NCBI GenBank assembly: GCA_034522055.1
Contig: JAXHLS010000002.1
Span: 1,922,001 to 1,986,000, forward strand
From: Gammaproteobacteria bacterium
GTDB lineage: Bacteria > Pseudomonadota > Gammaproteobacteria > JAABTG01
Reading direction: 5' to 3'
DNA: 64,000 bases
Part shown: positions 16,576-23,749 of the stretch, in pieces
How the letters are laid out: each line of letters starts with the position of its first letter
Numbering within the stretch: the first letter of the stretch is position 1
Notes under the pieces: model-generated
Told to the model about the DNA's origin: nothing
The model's database searches: none
Seen by the model: the letters and a program-made list of their open reading frames with translations, nothing else
Translations under genes and position numbers: made by a program

Positions 16576-18182
16576 ACGCCGATCTTCTCCAGAATATCCC
16601 GCAGCACCGCATCTGTTTCGCGTGCCTCCTCCTCAATGACGTCCAGCTCCTCGACGATCTCCGCAATCGACCGGTAGGTCTCGGCATCCGAGGTGTGGAT
16701 GTACCGGCTGGGGGAGATGTTGTAGTCGTTCTTCCGGATCTCGGCGAGCTCAACGACGCGGCTGAATTTCTCCTCTTCCGTCCAGTCTGAGAGTGCCTCG
16801 GTGACGCGTTCGATGCCCCCGGGCGGGATGAAATTCTTCGGGTCCCCCTTCTCGAACACTTGGCTGGCGTTCACCAGAAGCAGCTTGCCCTGCCGCTCCT
16901 TCGGCTTGGCCCTGTTGAGGAACAGCACGATGCCCGGCGCGCTGGTGTTGTAGAACAGGTTCTCGGGCAGGTAGAGCACGCTCTCGATGAGGTCGTGATC
17001 GACGAACCACTGGCGGACGGTCTTTTCCTTGTTGGTGCCGGTGTTGCCCGAGCCCCGCGAAGCGGCGCCCGTGTCCAGCACCACGGCGGCACGGCCGGCC
17101 CCGTTCAGGCTCGCGTGCATGTGCTGCACCCAGCCCCAGTCCGCGGAGGACTTGCCGGGGAAACCGGCGCCTGCCGGGAAGCGCCCTAGTTCATCAGCGT
17201 CGTAGTCGGCCTCGCTGAACCAGTTCTGGTTCCACATGGGATTGGCGACTACCCGGTCGAAGGTGCGCAGGCTGCCCTTGCTGTCGCGGAATTTCGGGTT
17301 CTTTAAGGTATCGCCGATCTCTATCTCGCCTTCGAAGTCGTGGATGATCAGGTTCATGTTGGCCATGGCCCAGGTGTCGGCGATGTACTCCTGGCCGTAG
17401 AGCCTGAGGGGCGTGTATTGCTTTGATTGCCCCCTCTCCCCAACCCTCCCCGACGGGGGCGAGGGGGAAGAAGCGGCCGCTTCCATGGCGATTTCACACT
17501 TGATCAGCAGGCCGGCCGAGCCGCAGCAGGGATCGTAGACCTCCATGCCCGGCTCGGGACTGATGACGCGGGACATGATGGTGCCGACTTCCGGCGGCGT
17601 GTAGAACTCGCCGGCGCTCTGTCCGCCACCCTCGGCGAACTTGCGGATCAGGTACTCGTAGCTCTTGCCGATGATGTCGGCCTCGACGTCGTCGAGCCCG
17701 AGGCGCTTGGTGCTGATGGCCTCGATCAGGTTCGAAAGGCGGTCGTCGTCGATATCGCGCTGGCCGTGAGTGGTGGCATTGAAATCGACACGGTCGATGA
17801 TGCCCTGCAGACGCGGGTTCTCTTTCGCAATCGCCCGCATGCGGCTGGTAATGCCTTCGCCGATCCTGTCGGCAAGCTTGCGGATCACGGACCAGACGGG
17901 CTGTTCGGGGTCGCCCGGCTCCAGCGGGAGGTAGAAGCGCACCAGCTTGTGGTCGGCCCTGGCGAGTTGGAAGGCCTTCTTGCGTGACCCCACCTCGGCG
18001 GCGATGCGATCGATCTCGTCGTCGAACACGTCGCACAGGCGTTTGGTGAAGATCAGCGGGAGGATGTAGTCCTTGTATTTGGGCGCGTCCTTGGCGCCGC
18101 GGATGGAGCAGGCGGCATCCCAGATCCAGGACTCGAGGGACTTTTCCTTTCCGTTGTTCGGTGACGTGTTCTTCTTGGCCAT
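16572..18182 (-). CDS. hsdM: Type I DNA methyltransferase, M subunit
   Basis: The product is 536 residues. It has an N-terminal helical HsdM domain, a GEFYTPPEV motif (191-199), SAM-binding motif I DPCCGSAG (217-224) and catalytic motif IV NPMWNQ (314-319, in place of the commoner NPPF). HsdM methylates adenine in the target when joined by HsdS. Between motif I and the LRLYGQEY segment, residues ~235-256 (AAASSPSPPSGRVGERGQSK) are encoded by a GC-rich palindrome (17430-17467) typical of intergenic repeats, apparently inserted in frame. The gene ends in an ATGA overlap with hsdS and begins 5 bp after fic2. Without a working HsdS it should lack specificity. Confidence 0.94.
   Translation of the reverse strand: MAKKNTSPNNGKEKSLESWIWDAACSIRGAKDAPKYKDYILPLIFTKRLCDVFDDEIDRIAAEVGSRKKAFQLARADHKLVRFYLPLEPGDPEQPVWSVIRKLADRIGEGITSRMRAIAKENPRLQGIIDRVDFNATTHGQRDIDDDRLSNLIEAISTKRLGLDDVEADIIGKSYEYLIRKFAEGGGQSAGEFYTPPEVGTIMSRVISPEPGMEVYDPCCGSAGLLIKCEIAMEAAASSPSPPSGRVGERGQSKQYTPLRLYGQEYIADTWAMANMNLIIHDFEGEIEIGDTLKNPKFRDSKGSLRTFDRVVANPMWNQNWFSEADYDADELGRFPAGAGFPGKSSADWGWVQHMHASLNGAGRAAVVLDTGAASRGSGNTGTNKEKTVRQWFVDHDLIESVLYLPENLFYNTSAPGIVLFLNRAKPKERQGKLLLVNASQVFEKGDPKNFIPPGGIERVTEALSDWTEEEKFSRVVELAEIRKNDYNISPSRYIHTSDAETYRSIAEIVEELDVIEEEARETDAVLRDILEKIGV
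17430..17467. repeat. Palindromic REP-like repeat inside hsdM
   Basis: The 38-bp sequence runs from CCCCCTCTCC to GGGCGAGGGGG and folds as a GC-rich stem. It resembles the CCCTCTCCC...GGGAGGGG palindromes common between genes in many proteobacteria. It is in frame within hsdM and encodes Pro/Ser/Gly residues not expected in this part of the enzyme. Confidence 0.6.
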
Positions 18183-18187
18183 GGCGT

Positions 18188-19339
18188 CTAGTCCAGCAAC
18201 TGCAGGTATTTGTCGTAGCGATAAAGACGGTCGCGCTTGCGCGCACCGACCTCGGCGAGGATGCCTGCCTTGATCAGCACGTCAATCGCCTTGCCGGCGG
18301 TCGGTTTGGTGATCGAAAGCAGCCGGGTCACGAGCGGCATGGTGATGACCGGGTGCTCCGGCAACAGCTCGAAGAGCTGGATGGCCGTCACGGTGGCACC
18401 CTGGGTCTCCAACAGCGCTCGACGGTCATCCCCCACCCGGCCGAAAAGGGCGCGCGCTCGCTGCGTGGCGTCGTCGGCAATCTCGGAGATGCCGTCCAGG
18501 AAGAATCGCAGCCAGCCGGCCCAGCCACCCTCCGTGCGGATCGCGGATAGCCAGCGGTAGTAGGCGGCCTGATTCTGCTTCAGGTACAGACTCAGGTACA
18601 GCAGCGGGCTCCTGAGCAGGCCCCAGTGGTCGAGCAACAGCGCGATCAGCATGCGCCCCAGCCTTCCGTTGCCGTCCAGGTACGGATGGATGGTCTCGAA
18701 CTGGACGTGGACGAGCCCGACCCGCAGTAGCGGCGCCAGGTCATCCTCGGCGTGGATGTAGCGCTCCAGGTCGCCCAGCAGGTCGGCGACCCGCTCCGGT
18801 GGCGGTGGCACGAATACGGCATTGCGCGGCCGACTGCCGCCGACCCAGTTCTGGGAACGGCGCAGCTCGCCAGGCTGCTTGTTGGCGCCGCGCACGCCCT
18901 GCATCAGGATGCGGTGGCAGTCGTTGAAGAGCCGGACGGAGATCGGCGCGCCCTTCGGCGAGTGAATCTGCTCGAAGGCGTAGTTGATGGCCGCGACGTA
19001 GTTGGTGACTTCCTCGATGTCCTCGATGCGGGAGTCGCCAGTGTGGTCGGTCTGCTCCCAGGCCAGTATGTCCACCAGCGTCGCCTGCGTGCCCTCGATT
19101 TCGGACGACAGCAGGGCCTCCTTGCGAACAAAGGCGTAGAGGAACCAGCCGAGGGAGGGGATCATCTCGCCGGCAAGGTCCAGCCGCGCGAGTGCCGCCT
19201 CGGCCTTGCGCAGGGGCTCGTCGAGGGTGGCCAGCTCCTTCGCCGCCAGCTTGGGCGGCAGCGGCTCGGGCACGAAGGCCTCGAAGGATTCGCCGGCGAC
19301 GGAAGCGGTGACGTATCGGCCTGTGGGCTGCGCAGTCAT
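18188..19339 (-). CDS. Fic-family adenylyltransferase-type protein with C-terminal winged helix
   Basis: The product is 383 residues. It has an N-terminal Fic_N-like part, the inhibitory motif SSEIEG (78-83), and a complete canonical Fic motif HPYLDGNGRLGR (218-229) with His218. The winged helix follows at about residues 320-383 (LVTRLLSITKPTAGKAIDVL). Fic enzymes of this class transfer AMP from ATP to a protein target, often themselves or gyrase/topoisomerase; the target here is unknown. The gene is first in the fic-hsdM-hsdS-abi unit, 5 bp before hsdM, and two palindromic sites lie just upstream of its start. The winged helix suggests it could bind those sites and link its AMP-transfer state to transcription; this is inference. 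Confidence 0.9.
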   Translation of the reverse strand: MTAQPTGRYVTASVAGESFEAFVPEPLPPKLAAKELATLDEPLRKAEAALARLDLAGEMIPSLGWFLYAFVRKEALLSSEIEGTQATLVDILAWEQTDHTGDSRIEDIEEVTNYVAAINYAFEQIHSPKGAPISVRLFNDCHRILMQGVRGANKQPGELRRSQNWVGGSRPRNAVFVPPPPERVADLLGDLERYIHAEDDLAPLLRVGLVHVQFETIHPYLDGNGRLGRMLIALLLDHWGLLRSPLLYLSLYLKQNQAAYYRWLSAIRTEGGWAGWLRFFLDGISEIADDATQRARALFGRVGDDRRALLETQGATVTAIQLFELLPEHPVITMPLVTRLLSITKPTAGKAIDVLIKAGILAEVGARKRDRLYRYDKYLQLLD

Positions 19340-19388
19340 GGTAAGTCAGTCTTTACCATGTTTGTCCAAAAGTAAAGACTGGTTTACC
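19340..19388 (-). promoter_or_regulatory. Two palindromic operator-like sites upstream of the Fic/hsdM unit
   Basis: Site one (19340-19357) is GGTAA-N8-TTACC; site two (19372-19387) is GTAAA-N6-TTTAC. Together they form a larger perfect inverted repeat, CAGTCTTTAC (19347-19356) and GTAAAGACTG (19372-19381), with a 15-bp spacer. Site one touches the fic2 start codon, so binding would block transcription or translation initiation. Confidence 0.65.
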
Positions 19389-19431
19389 ACGCTTGGCGCT
19401 GGGCAGTGTCGGCTTTACCGTCGGCAACATA

Positions 19432-19463
19432 CCCAGAGTGGGCGGCTTCATGCCCACTCTGGG
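19432..19463. other. 12-bp hairpin
   Basis: The arms CCCAGAGTGGGC (19432-19443) and GCCCACTCTGGG (19452-19463) are perfect complements with an 8-nt loop. No T-tract follows on either strand. Confidence 0.6.
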
Positions 19464-19830
19464 AATTCGTGCGGACCAGTGCGAGGCAGTCAGGTAAGTG
19501 TTTCTGACACTCCGCCAGCGCCGTGGCGCTGTCGGACCGCGCCTCGCCTTACGAGGCGGCGGTGCGTGTCGCGGGGGCACTACTCCCGCTTCAGTCTGGC
19601 CTGGTCTCAGGCCGCGCCGGGCGTTCCGGTGGGAACGGCGGTCGGCGCTTGCTGGCTCCTGCGAGCCGGTGGGTTGCTTGTCGATTCACCTCCTTGGGGT
19701 TGTTGCACACGGGTTTGCCACTTTGCCGCAGTGGCCGCGGATAAATCGGTTGCGTTGGAGTCATTCTGCGAACGCATCATTCGCGCGTCACTTGGAAAAT
19801 CGGCCGGGACGCCGCGCGGTTGTTGGGGTT

Positions 19831-19877
19831 GCCGCCCATGTCACTACCCCGCTGCGCTTGCTAGTGACATGGGCGGC
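19831..19877. other. 16-bp perfect inverted repeat
   Basis: The arms GCCGCCCATGTCACTA (19831-19846) and TAGTGACATGGGCGGC (19862-19877) are perfect complements with a 15-nt loop. It lies 78 bp past the end of the winged-helix gene, in position for a terminator, but has no T-run. A replication or mobilisation origin next to a replication-type gene is an alternative. Confidence 0.65.
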
Positions 19878-19955
19878 GTCGCGCGTTTTCGGCGGTCCGG
19901 TTCCGAGGTCGGCCGATTATTACAGTGTAATCGTGCGACATCGCGATCCCGACGA

Positions 19956-20633
19956 TTACAACAACGACGACACGACCCCCGCATATCGGGGGCTCATGTC
20001 GCCGTCCTGGCAGCGCGCGGCCAGCGTCTTGAGATACCCGAGTGGCGATCGCTTGACCGCACCGGCCGCCAGCGCGCCGGTCCACTCGTCAATGACGAGC
20101 TGGGCTTCGGCACTGTTGAGGTCGCCGACTAGCCGGGTGGCCGGCGCGTGCATCTCGGCCGGTAGCCAGCCGGGGAACCGGAGCGCGGACTGCTTCGCGG
20201 TCGCCGTCGCGTAGGTGTCTGTCGGTCTTGTTGTAGTAGTTGTTCTTTGGTTTCCATCGGTATTGGGTAATGCGCGCGTGTTTGCCTGACGCGGTGCAGC
20301 CAGAGCCGGCGCGTCCACATCCGGCGAAGCCGTATGCGGTATCTCGGAGACGATGTAGGTGCCGCCGCGCATGCGTCCGTGCGCATCGCGGTTGCGCTCG
20401 AAGTGCACGTAGCCGGCCTGGCGCAGTTCGCGCAGCAGGGCATAGATGCCGTCCCGCCCGAGATTGCCTCGTTTCTTGAGATCGTTGACCAGCACCTTCC
20501 AATCATCGGGGCGCGAGAGCAGGTAGGCGAGCAGACCGCGGGCGGCCCAGGAGAGGCGTGTGTCCTCTACGGCGGCCTGGTCGACGATGACGTACCGATG
20601 CCGGCGTGCGGCGCGGCGGATGGTCTGGGTCAT
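19956..20633 (-). CDS. Winged-helix, replication-initiator-like island protein
   Basis: The product is 225 residues. The N-terminal ~110 residues include RLSWAARGLLAYLLSRPDDW and LGRDGIYALLRELRQAGYV, a helix-turn-helix arrangement widely seen in plasmid and integrative-element proteins annotated as HTH or replication proteins. The middle is low-complexity (Thr-rich) and the C-terminal part (FPGWLPAEMHAPATRLV ... LGYLKTLAARCQDG) resembles the tail of the same proteins. The start ATG at 20633 overlaps the preceding stop in an ATGA junction. Its role in replicating or regulating the excised island is inferred from family and position. Confidence 0.65.
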   Translation of the reverse strand: MTQTIRRAARRHRYVIVDQAAVEDTRLSWAARGLLAYLLSRPDDWKVLVNDLKKRGNLGRDGIYALLRELRQAGYVHFERNRDAHGRMRGGTYIVSEIPHTASPDVDAPALAAPRQANTRALPNTDGNQRTTTTTRPTDTYATATAKQSALRFPGWLPAEMHAPATRLVGDLNSAEAQLVIDEWTGALAAGAVKRSPLGYLKTLAARCQDGDMSPRYAGVVSSLL

Positions 20634-20881
20634 TCGTCGTCCACAGCGCTGATGATGCGGGCGACCTCGATGGCCGGGTAGTACACGCGCCGGCCGATCC
20701 TGCGCCCGCAGGCCTTCAGCGCGCGGGTGCGGGCGTCGCTCGGCGTGCAGAGGCTGTAACGAAGGCCGCCGGCTGAACGGCCGAGCAGCTCGGCAAGCTG
20801 TGATTGCGTGAGTAGCGGGCCGAAGCGCTCGGTGAGCTGGCTTGCGAGTTCGCCCTGCGCGGGAATGGTCGTGGCTGGCAT
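20630..20881 (-). CDS. AlpA-like small DNA-binding regulator / excisionase-type protein
   Basis: The product is 83 residues with one helix-turn-helix (LLTQSQLAELLGRSAGGLRY) and a short wing with RIGRRVYYPAIEVARII. This form is common for regulators beside tyrosine integrases, where it may act as recombination directionality factor or activate integrase. The ATG at 20881 is chosen because an AGGAGA ribosome site precedes it; an upstream in-frame ATG at 20905 has none. The stop overlaps the next start (ATGA). Confidence 0.65.
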   Translation of the reverse strand: MPATTIPAQGELASQLTERFGPLLTQSQLAELLGRSAGGLRYSLCTPSDARTRALKACGRRIGRRVYYPAIEVARIISAVDDE

Positions 20882-20994
20882 GGTCTCTCCTTGTCTGCGG
20901 ATCACTGTGCAGACGAGAGAAGACCGGTTTCAGGCTTGCGAGGCGACAGATAACCCCATCCTGCCTCGTCGAGGTTTGGGCAACCGCAACGGGC

Positions 20995-22038
20995 CTAACG
21001 CACCCCGAGCTGATCCAGACGGTGCACCAGATCCTCCGCACGCAGGTGTGTATAGCGCCTGAGCATCTGCATCGACTTGTGTCCCGAGATTGCTGCAACC
21101 TCCTGATCGCCGAGCCCCGCTTCGACCAGGCGCGACACGGCCTCGTGCCTCAGGTCGTGGAAGCGCAGTCCTGGAATCCCAGTGCTTTGCAGGGTTCGAT
21201 GCCAGGCGACGCGGAACTCGTAAGGCCGCCGTACCTTGTCCCGACCGGGCTCGCCGAAGAACACGAGATCGGTATCGATGGGCCGCACCGGGTTCGCGAG
21301 CGCGTTGCGGAGCACGGCCGCCGCCGCGTACGAGAGCGGCACGGTGCGCGCGGTGCCGTTCTTGGTCTCGGTCAGCGTGACGGTGCGCTTATCGAGATTG
21401 ACCTGGTCGCGTCGGAGCGAGGCGATCTCGCCGGCGCGCATGCCGGTGTAGAGCGCGAGGCGCACGATCCAGCCGAGCATGGGGTTCGAGTGCTGGTCGC
21501 AGGCTTTGAGCAGCATCTGCTCCTCTTCGACGGCCAGGCGCCGGTTGCGGCCCTTGTGCGGCGCGGGCTTGCGGATGTTCGCGACGGGGTTGTAGACGAG
21601 GCCGATGCGCCACTCCTTGATCGCCACGGTGTAGAGGTGGGAGAGGAGGGCCAGCTCGATGCGCACGCTGCTTGCTGACATGCCCGCCTCCAGGCGCTTG
21701 TCGCGGTAGTTGGCGACGATGTCGGGCGTGACGGCGGCGAGGCTGTACTGGCCGAGCGCGCTTCTCAGCCTGGCGCACACACCTGCCTCGCGCCGTTGGG
21801 TCGAGGCACGCTTGGTGGGCGTGACTTCGGCGGCATAGCGACTGAGCGCCTGCTTCAGAAGCATGCGCTCGGACGCCGCGCGATCGATGTACACGCCGCG
21901 CACCATCTCGTCCTCGGTGCGCCGTGCCCAGTCCTCGGCGTCGCGCTTGGTGCGGAAGGTCTTGATGACGGTCGGCCACCCGCGTTTGCGGATCACCGCC
22001 TTCCAGGTCGCCGACGGCGTCTTCCTCAGCGTGGCCAT
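20995..22038 (-). CDS. Tyrosine-recombinase integrase of the island
   Basis: The product is 347 residues with the catalytic set of tyrosine recombinases: Arg201 (YTGMRAGEI), His294 and Arg297 (HDLRHE), His320 (SGHKSMQ) and Tyr329 (RRYTHL). An N-terminal arm-binding part and a SAM-like core (~residues 60-150) precede it. The ATG at 22038 is taken as the start, since the open frame upstream runs through the tRNA gene. It lies 85 bp from the attachment repeat at the 3' end of tRNA-Phe, the usual position for an integrase that uses that tRNA. It should catalyse integration and excision between the two 47-bp repeats. Confidence 0.94.
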   Translation of the reverse strand: MATLRKTPSATWKAVIRKRGWPTVIKTFRTKRDAEDWARRTEDEMVRGVYIDRAASERMLLKQALSRYAAEVTPTKRASTQRREAGVCARLRSALGQYSLAAVTPDIVANYRDKRLEAGMSASSVRIELALLSHLYTVAIKEWRIGLVYNPVANIRKPAPHKGRNRRLAVEEEQMLLKACDQHSNPMLGWIVRLALYTGMRAGEIASLRRDQVNLDKRTVTLTETKNGTARTVPLSYAAAAVLRNALANPVRPIDTDLVFFGEPGRDKVRRPYEFRVAWHRTLQSTGIPGLRFHDLRHEAVSRLVEAGLGDQEVAAISGHKSMQMLRRYTHLRAEDLVHRLDQLGVR

Positions 22039-22122
22039 GACATGCTCCGGATCGCAGGTGATCCGAAAATGTACCGCGCGACGCAGGGACTGGAAGGGGA
22101 AAGTCCGCAAGGTGATGATTTG

Positions 22123-22169
22123 ATTGGTGGCCAGGGACAGAATCGAACTGCCGACACGGGGATTTTCAG
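22123..22169. repeat. Right attachment site (attR) within tRNA-Phe
   Basis: These 47 bp are identical to 6023-6069. They cover the 3' 45 nt of the intact tRNA-Phe gene and two further bases. Confidence 0.93.
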
Positions 22170-22200
22170 TCCCCTGCTCTACCAACTGAGCTACCTGGCC
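22125..22200 (-). tRNA. tRNA-Phe (GAA)
   Basis: This 76-nt cloverleaf has acceptor GGCCAGG / CCTGGCC, a D-arm with AGCTCAGTTGGTAGAGC, and anticodon stem GGGGA / TCCCC around loop CTGAAAA (anticodon GAA). The T-arm is GGCAG-TTCGATT-CTGTC, followed by an encoded CCA. Its 3' half is the integration site of the island, and the gene stays intact. Confidence 0.97.
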
Positions 22201-22284
22201 GCGTAAGAAAGCGGGACGCCACAGGCCCGGGCTCGGGGGGCTTTGGCGGGTTCCCGGGGCCTGGGGGGCCGAACGGGAGGGCGA

Positions 22285-22313
22285 ATTAAACCGGTATTGG
22301 CGGGGTGAGTCAA
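22285..22313 (-). promoter_or_regulatory. Sigma-70 promoter of tRNA-Phe
   Basis: Reading the minus strand, TTGACT (-35) is separated by 17 bp from TTTAAT (-10). A GC-rich discriminator follows, and the tRNA begins about 80 nt downstream of the -10. The GC-rich discriminator is typical of stable-RNA promoters under stringent control. Confidence 0.75.
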
Positions 22314-22372
22314 GCAACCCCTTGATTCTTCGGGTTGCCCCCCGGGGGCGGTGGGTTTAGGGTCGCCGGACC

Positions 22373-23452
22373 ATGAATATTCCCGTGACCGACACCGTCT
22401 CCCGGCCCGCGCCTGCGGCCTATCAGTTGGTGCCGACCCGCCTGCAGGAGAAGCTGGCCGACGGCAAGACGCGCTGCAACCTGTGCCTGTGGCGTTGCGG
22501 CCTCAAGCATGGGCAGCGGGGTTTCTGTCAGGCCCATGTGAACCGCAACGGCACCCTCTACAACCTGTCATACGGCATCATCTCGGCCATAGAGGTGTCT
22601 GCGGTGGAGGAGAAGCCGGTGCGCCACTACCGGCCGGGTACCCGGGTGTTGAACATCGGCAGCTACGGTTGCTCCTTTCGCTGTGGCGGCTGCCACAACC
22701 TGGAGATCTCCTGGGGCACCCAGGCGCTGGATGCCCTGGCCCGGGGGGAGTCCACGGCGGTCTACGCCACGCCGCAGGAGGTCGTGGATGCGGCCATCCG
22801 CCAGGGGGTGCAGGGCATCGCCTTTACCTACTCGGAGCCGGCGGTGTGGCTGGAGTACGTGCTGGACGTGTCGCGGGTGGCGCGGGCGGCGGGGTTGTAT
22901 ACGGTCTATGTCTCCAACAGCTCGGTGACGGACGAGGCCCTGGAGGAGATGGCGCCCTGGGTGGACGTGCTGTGCTCGGACATCAAGAGCATGCGGGACG
23001 ATTTCTACAAGGAGATCTGCGGCACCATCACGGTGGAGCAGGTGCTGCATTCCATCGAGACGGCCCAGCGCCTCGGCATCCACGTGGAGACCCGCACCAA
23101 TGTCATCCCCGGCAAGAACGACGACCCCGTGGAGCTGGAAGCCATCGCCTGCTGGATCAGGGACCACCTGGGGGCGGACAGCCCGTGGCACGTGACGCGC
23201 TTCTTCCCCGCCTACAAGCTGTCTCACGTCCCCGCCACGGATCCGGCCCTGCTGCGGGCCACCGGCGCGGCGGCCCGGGCGGTGGGCCTCAACAACGTCT
23301 ATGTCTACGACGAGAAGGGTTGCGACTGCGCGGCGGAGAACCTGCCCGTGAGCGCCTATCTGGGGGGTGACGATGCGGCCCTGCACCAGGTGAAGAAGTG
23401 CGCTGCGGACTGCTGTGGCGACGAGGGGGTGCTGCTCAAGAAATACGAGTAG
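22373..23452 (+). CDS. amrS: AmmeMemoRadiSam-system radical SAM enzyme
   Basis: The product is 359 residues. The radical SAM cluster motif CxxxCxxC appears as SYGCSFRCGGCHN (about 99-111). An N-terminal cysteine set (CNLCLWRCGLKHGQRGFCQ) and a C-terminal Cys-rich tail (CAADCCGDEG) mark the AmrS / PflA-like family. The family is named for its genetic link to AMMECR1 and Memo proteins; the reaction is unknown. Neither partner is present in this window, so if the trio exists in this genome it is split. The gene is divergent from the tRNA-Phe promoter and the ribosome site is weak. Confidence 0.85.
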   Translation: MNIPVTDTVSRPAPAAYQLVPTRLQEKLADGKTRCNLCLWRCGLKHGQRGFCQAHVNRNGTLYNLSYGIISAIEVSAVEEKPVRHYRPGTRVLNIGSYGCSFRCGGCHNLEISWGTQALDALARGESTAVYATPQEVVDAAIRQGVQGIAFTYSEPAVWLEYVLDVSRVARAAGLYTVYVSNSSVTDEALEEMAPWVDVLCSDIKSMRDDFYKEICGTITVEQVLHSIETAQRLGIHVETRTNVIPGKNDDPVELEAIACWIRDHLGADSPWHVTRFFPAYKLSHVPATDPALLRATGAAARAVGLNNVYVYDEKGCDCAAENLPVSAYLGGDDAALHQVKKCAADCCGDEGVLLKKYE

Positions 23453-23509
23453 GGACGCGCTCGATCATTCAGCGCGGCCCAGGGCTGGGCCATCTGGCCC
23501 CCCGCCGTT

Positions 23510-23749
23510 TCAGGTCTCTTCGCCGAACAGGAATTTCTTCATCTCCTTTTCCAGGAACTTGCGGGCCTCGGGGTCCACCACGCTCAGGCGGTATTCGTTG
23601 ATGAGCATGGTCTGGTGCTGCATCCAGCCCTGCCATGCCTCCCTGGAGATGTTGTCGTAGATGCGCTGGCCGAGTTCTCCCGGGTAGGGGGGCTTCGGCA
23701 GGCCCTCGGCCTCGCGGCCGAGCTTCACACATTGCACGTTACGGGTCAC
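23510..23749 (-). CDS. yggX: YggX-type Fe(II)-trafficking / oxidative-damage protection protein
   Basis: The product is 79 residues with the near-N-terminal Cys of the family (VQCVKLG) and the [19 protein letters not shown] and [17 protein letters not shown] segments that define YggX. It protects iron-sulfur proteins and supports MutY. The GTG start at 23749 lies inside the end of mutY (stop 23739-23741), preceded by GAGGAG, so it is coupled to mutY, the usual arrangement in gammaproteobacteria. Confidence 0.93.
   Translation of the reverse strand: MTRNVQCVKLGREAEGLPKPPYPGELGQRIYDNISREAWQGWMQHQTMLINEYRLSVVDPEARKFLEKEMKKFLFGEET

Larger units (their letters stand above)
19389..19955. other. 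Non-coding spacer between the defence block and the island maintenance genes
   Basis: I see no convincing gene in these 567 bp; open frames here lack coding character. The segment holds two perfect long hairpins, listed separately. It separates the fic2 operator from the 3' end of the winged-helix gene, so it could carry the terminator of the maintenance genes, the promoter of the defence block, or a replication or transfer origin. Confidence 0.6.
6023..22169. mobile_element. Integrated defence island in tRNA-Phe (16.1 kb)
   Basis: A 47-bp perfect direct repeat (6023-6069 and 22123-22169) brackets the segment. The right copy is the 3' half of an intact tRNA-Phe gene; the left is a fragment. 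A tyrosine recombinase gene lies 85 bp inside the tRNA end, with an AlpA-like regulator and a winged-helix replication-type protein beside it. The cargo, all on the minus strand, is Fic, HsdM, HsdS, Abi_C, Fic, HsdR, metallopeptidase and SIR2. No conjugation or virion genes are present, so this is an integrative element lacking its own transfer functions. Integration regenerates the tRNA, the usual outcome for this integrase class. Confidence 0.93.

Noticed and set aside
19498-20214. 238-codon plus-strand open frame in the island spacer
   Set aside because: It overlaps the 3' part of the supported minus-strand winged-helix gene, crosses both hairpins and has no domain-like sequence.
22039-22317. 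Upstream extension of the integrase frame
   Set aside because: The open frame runs through tRNA-Phe. The ATG at 22038 gives the normal N-terminus (MATLRKTPSATWKAVIRK).
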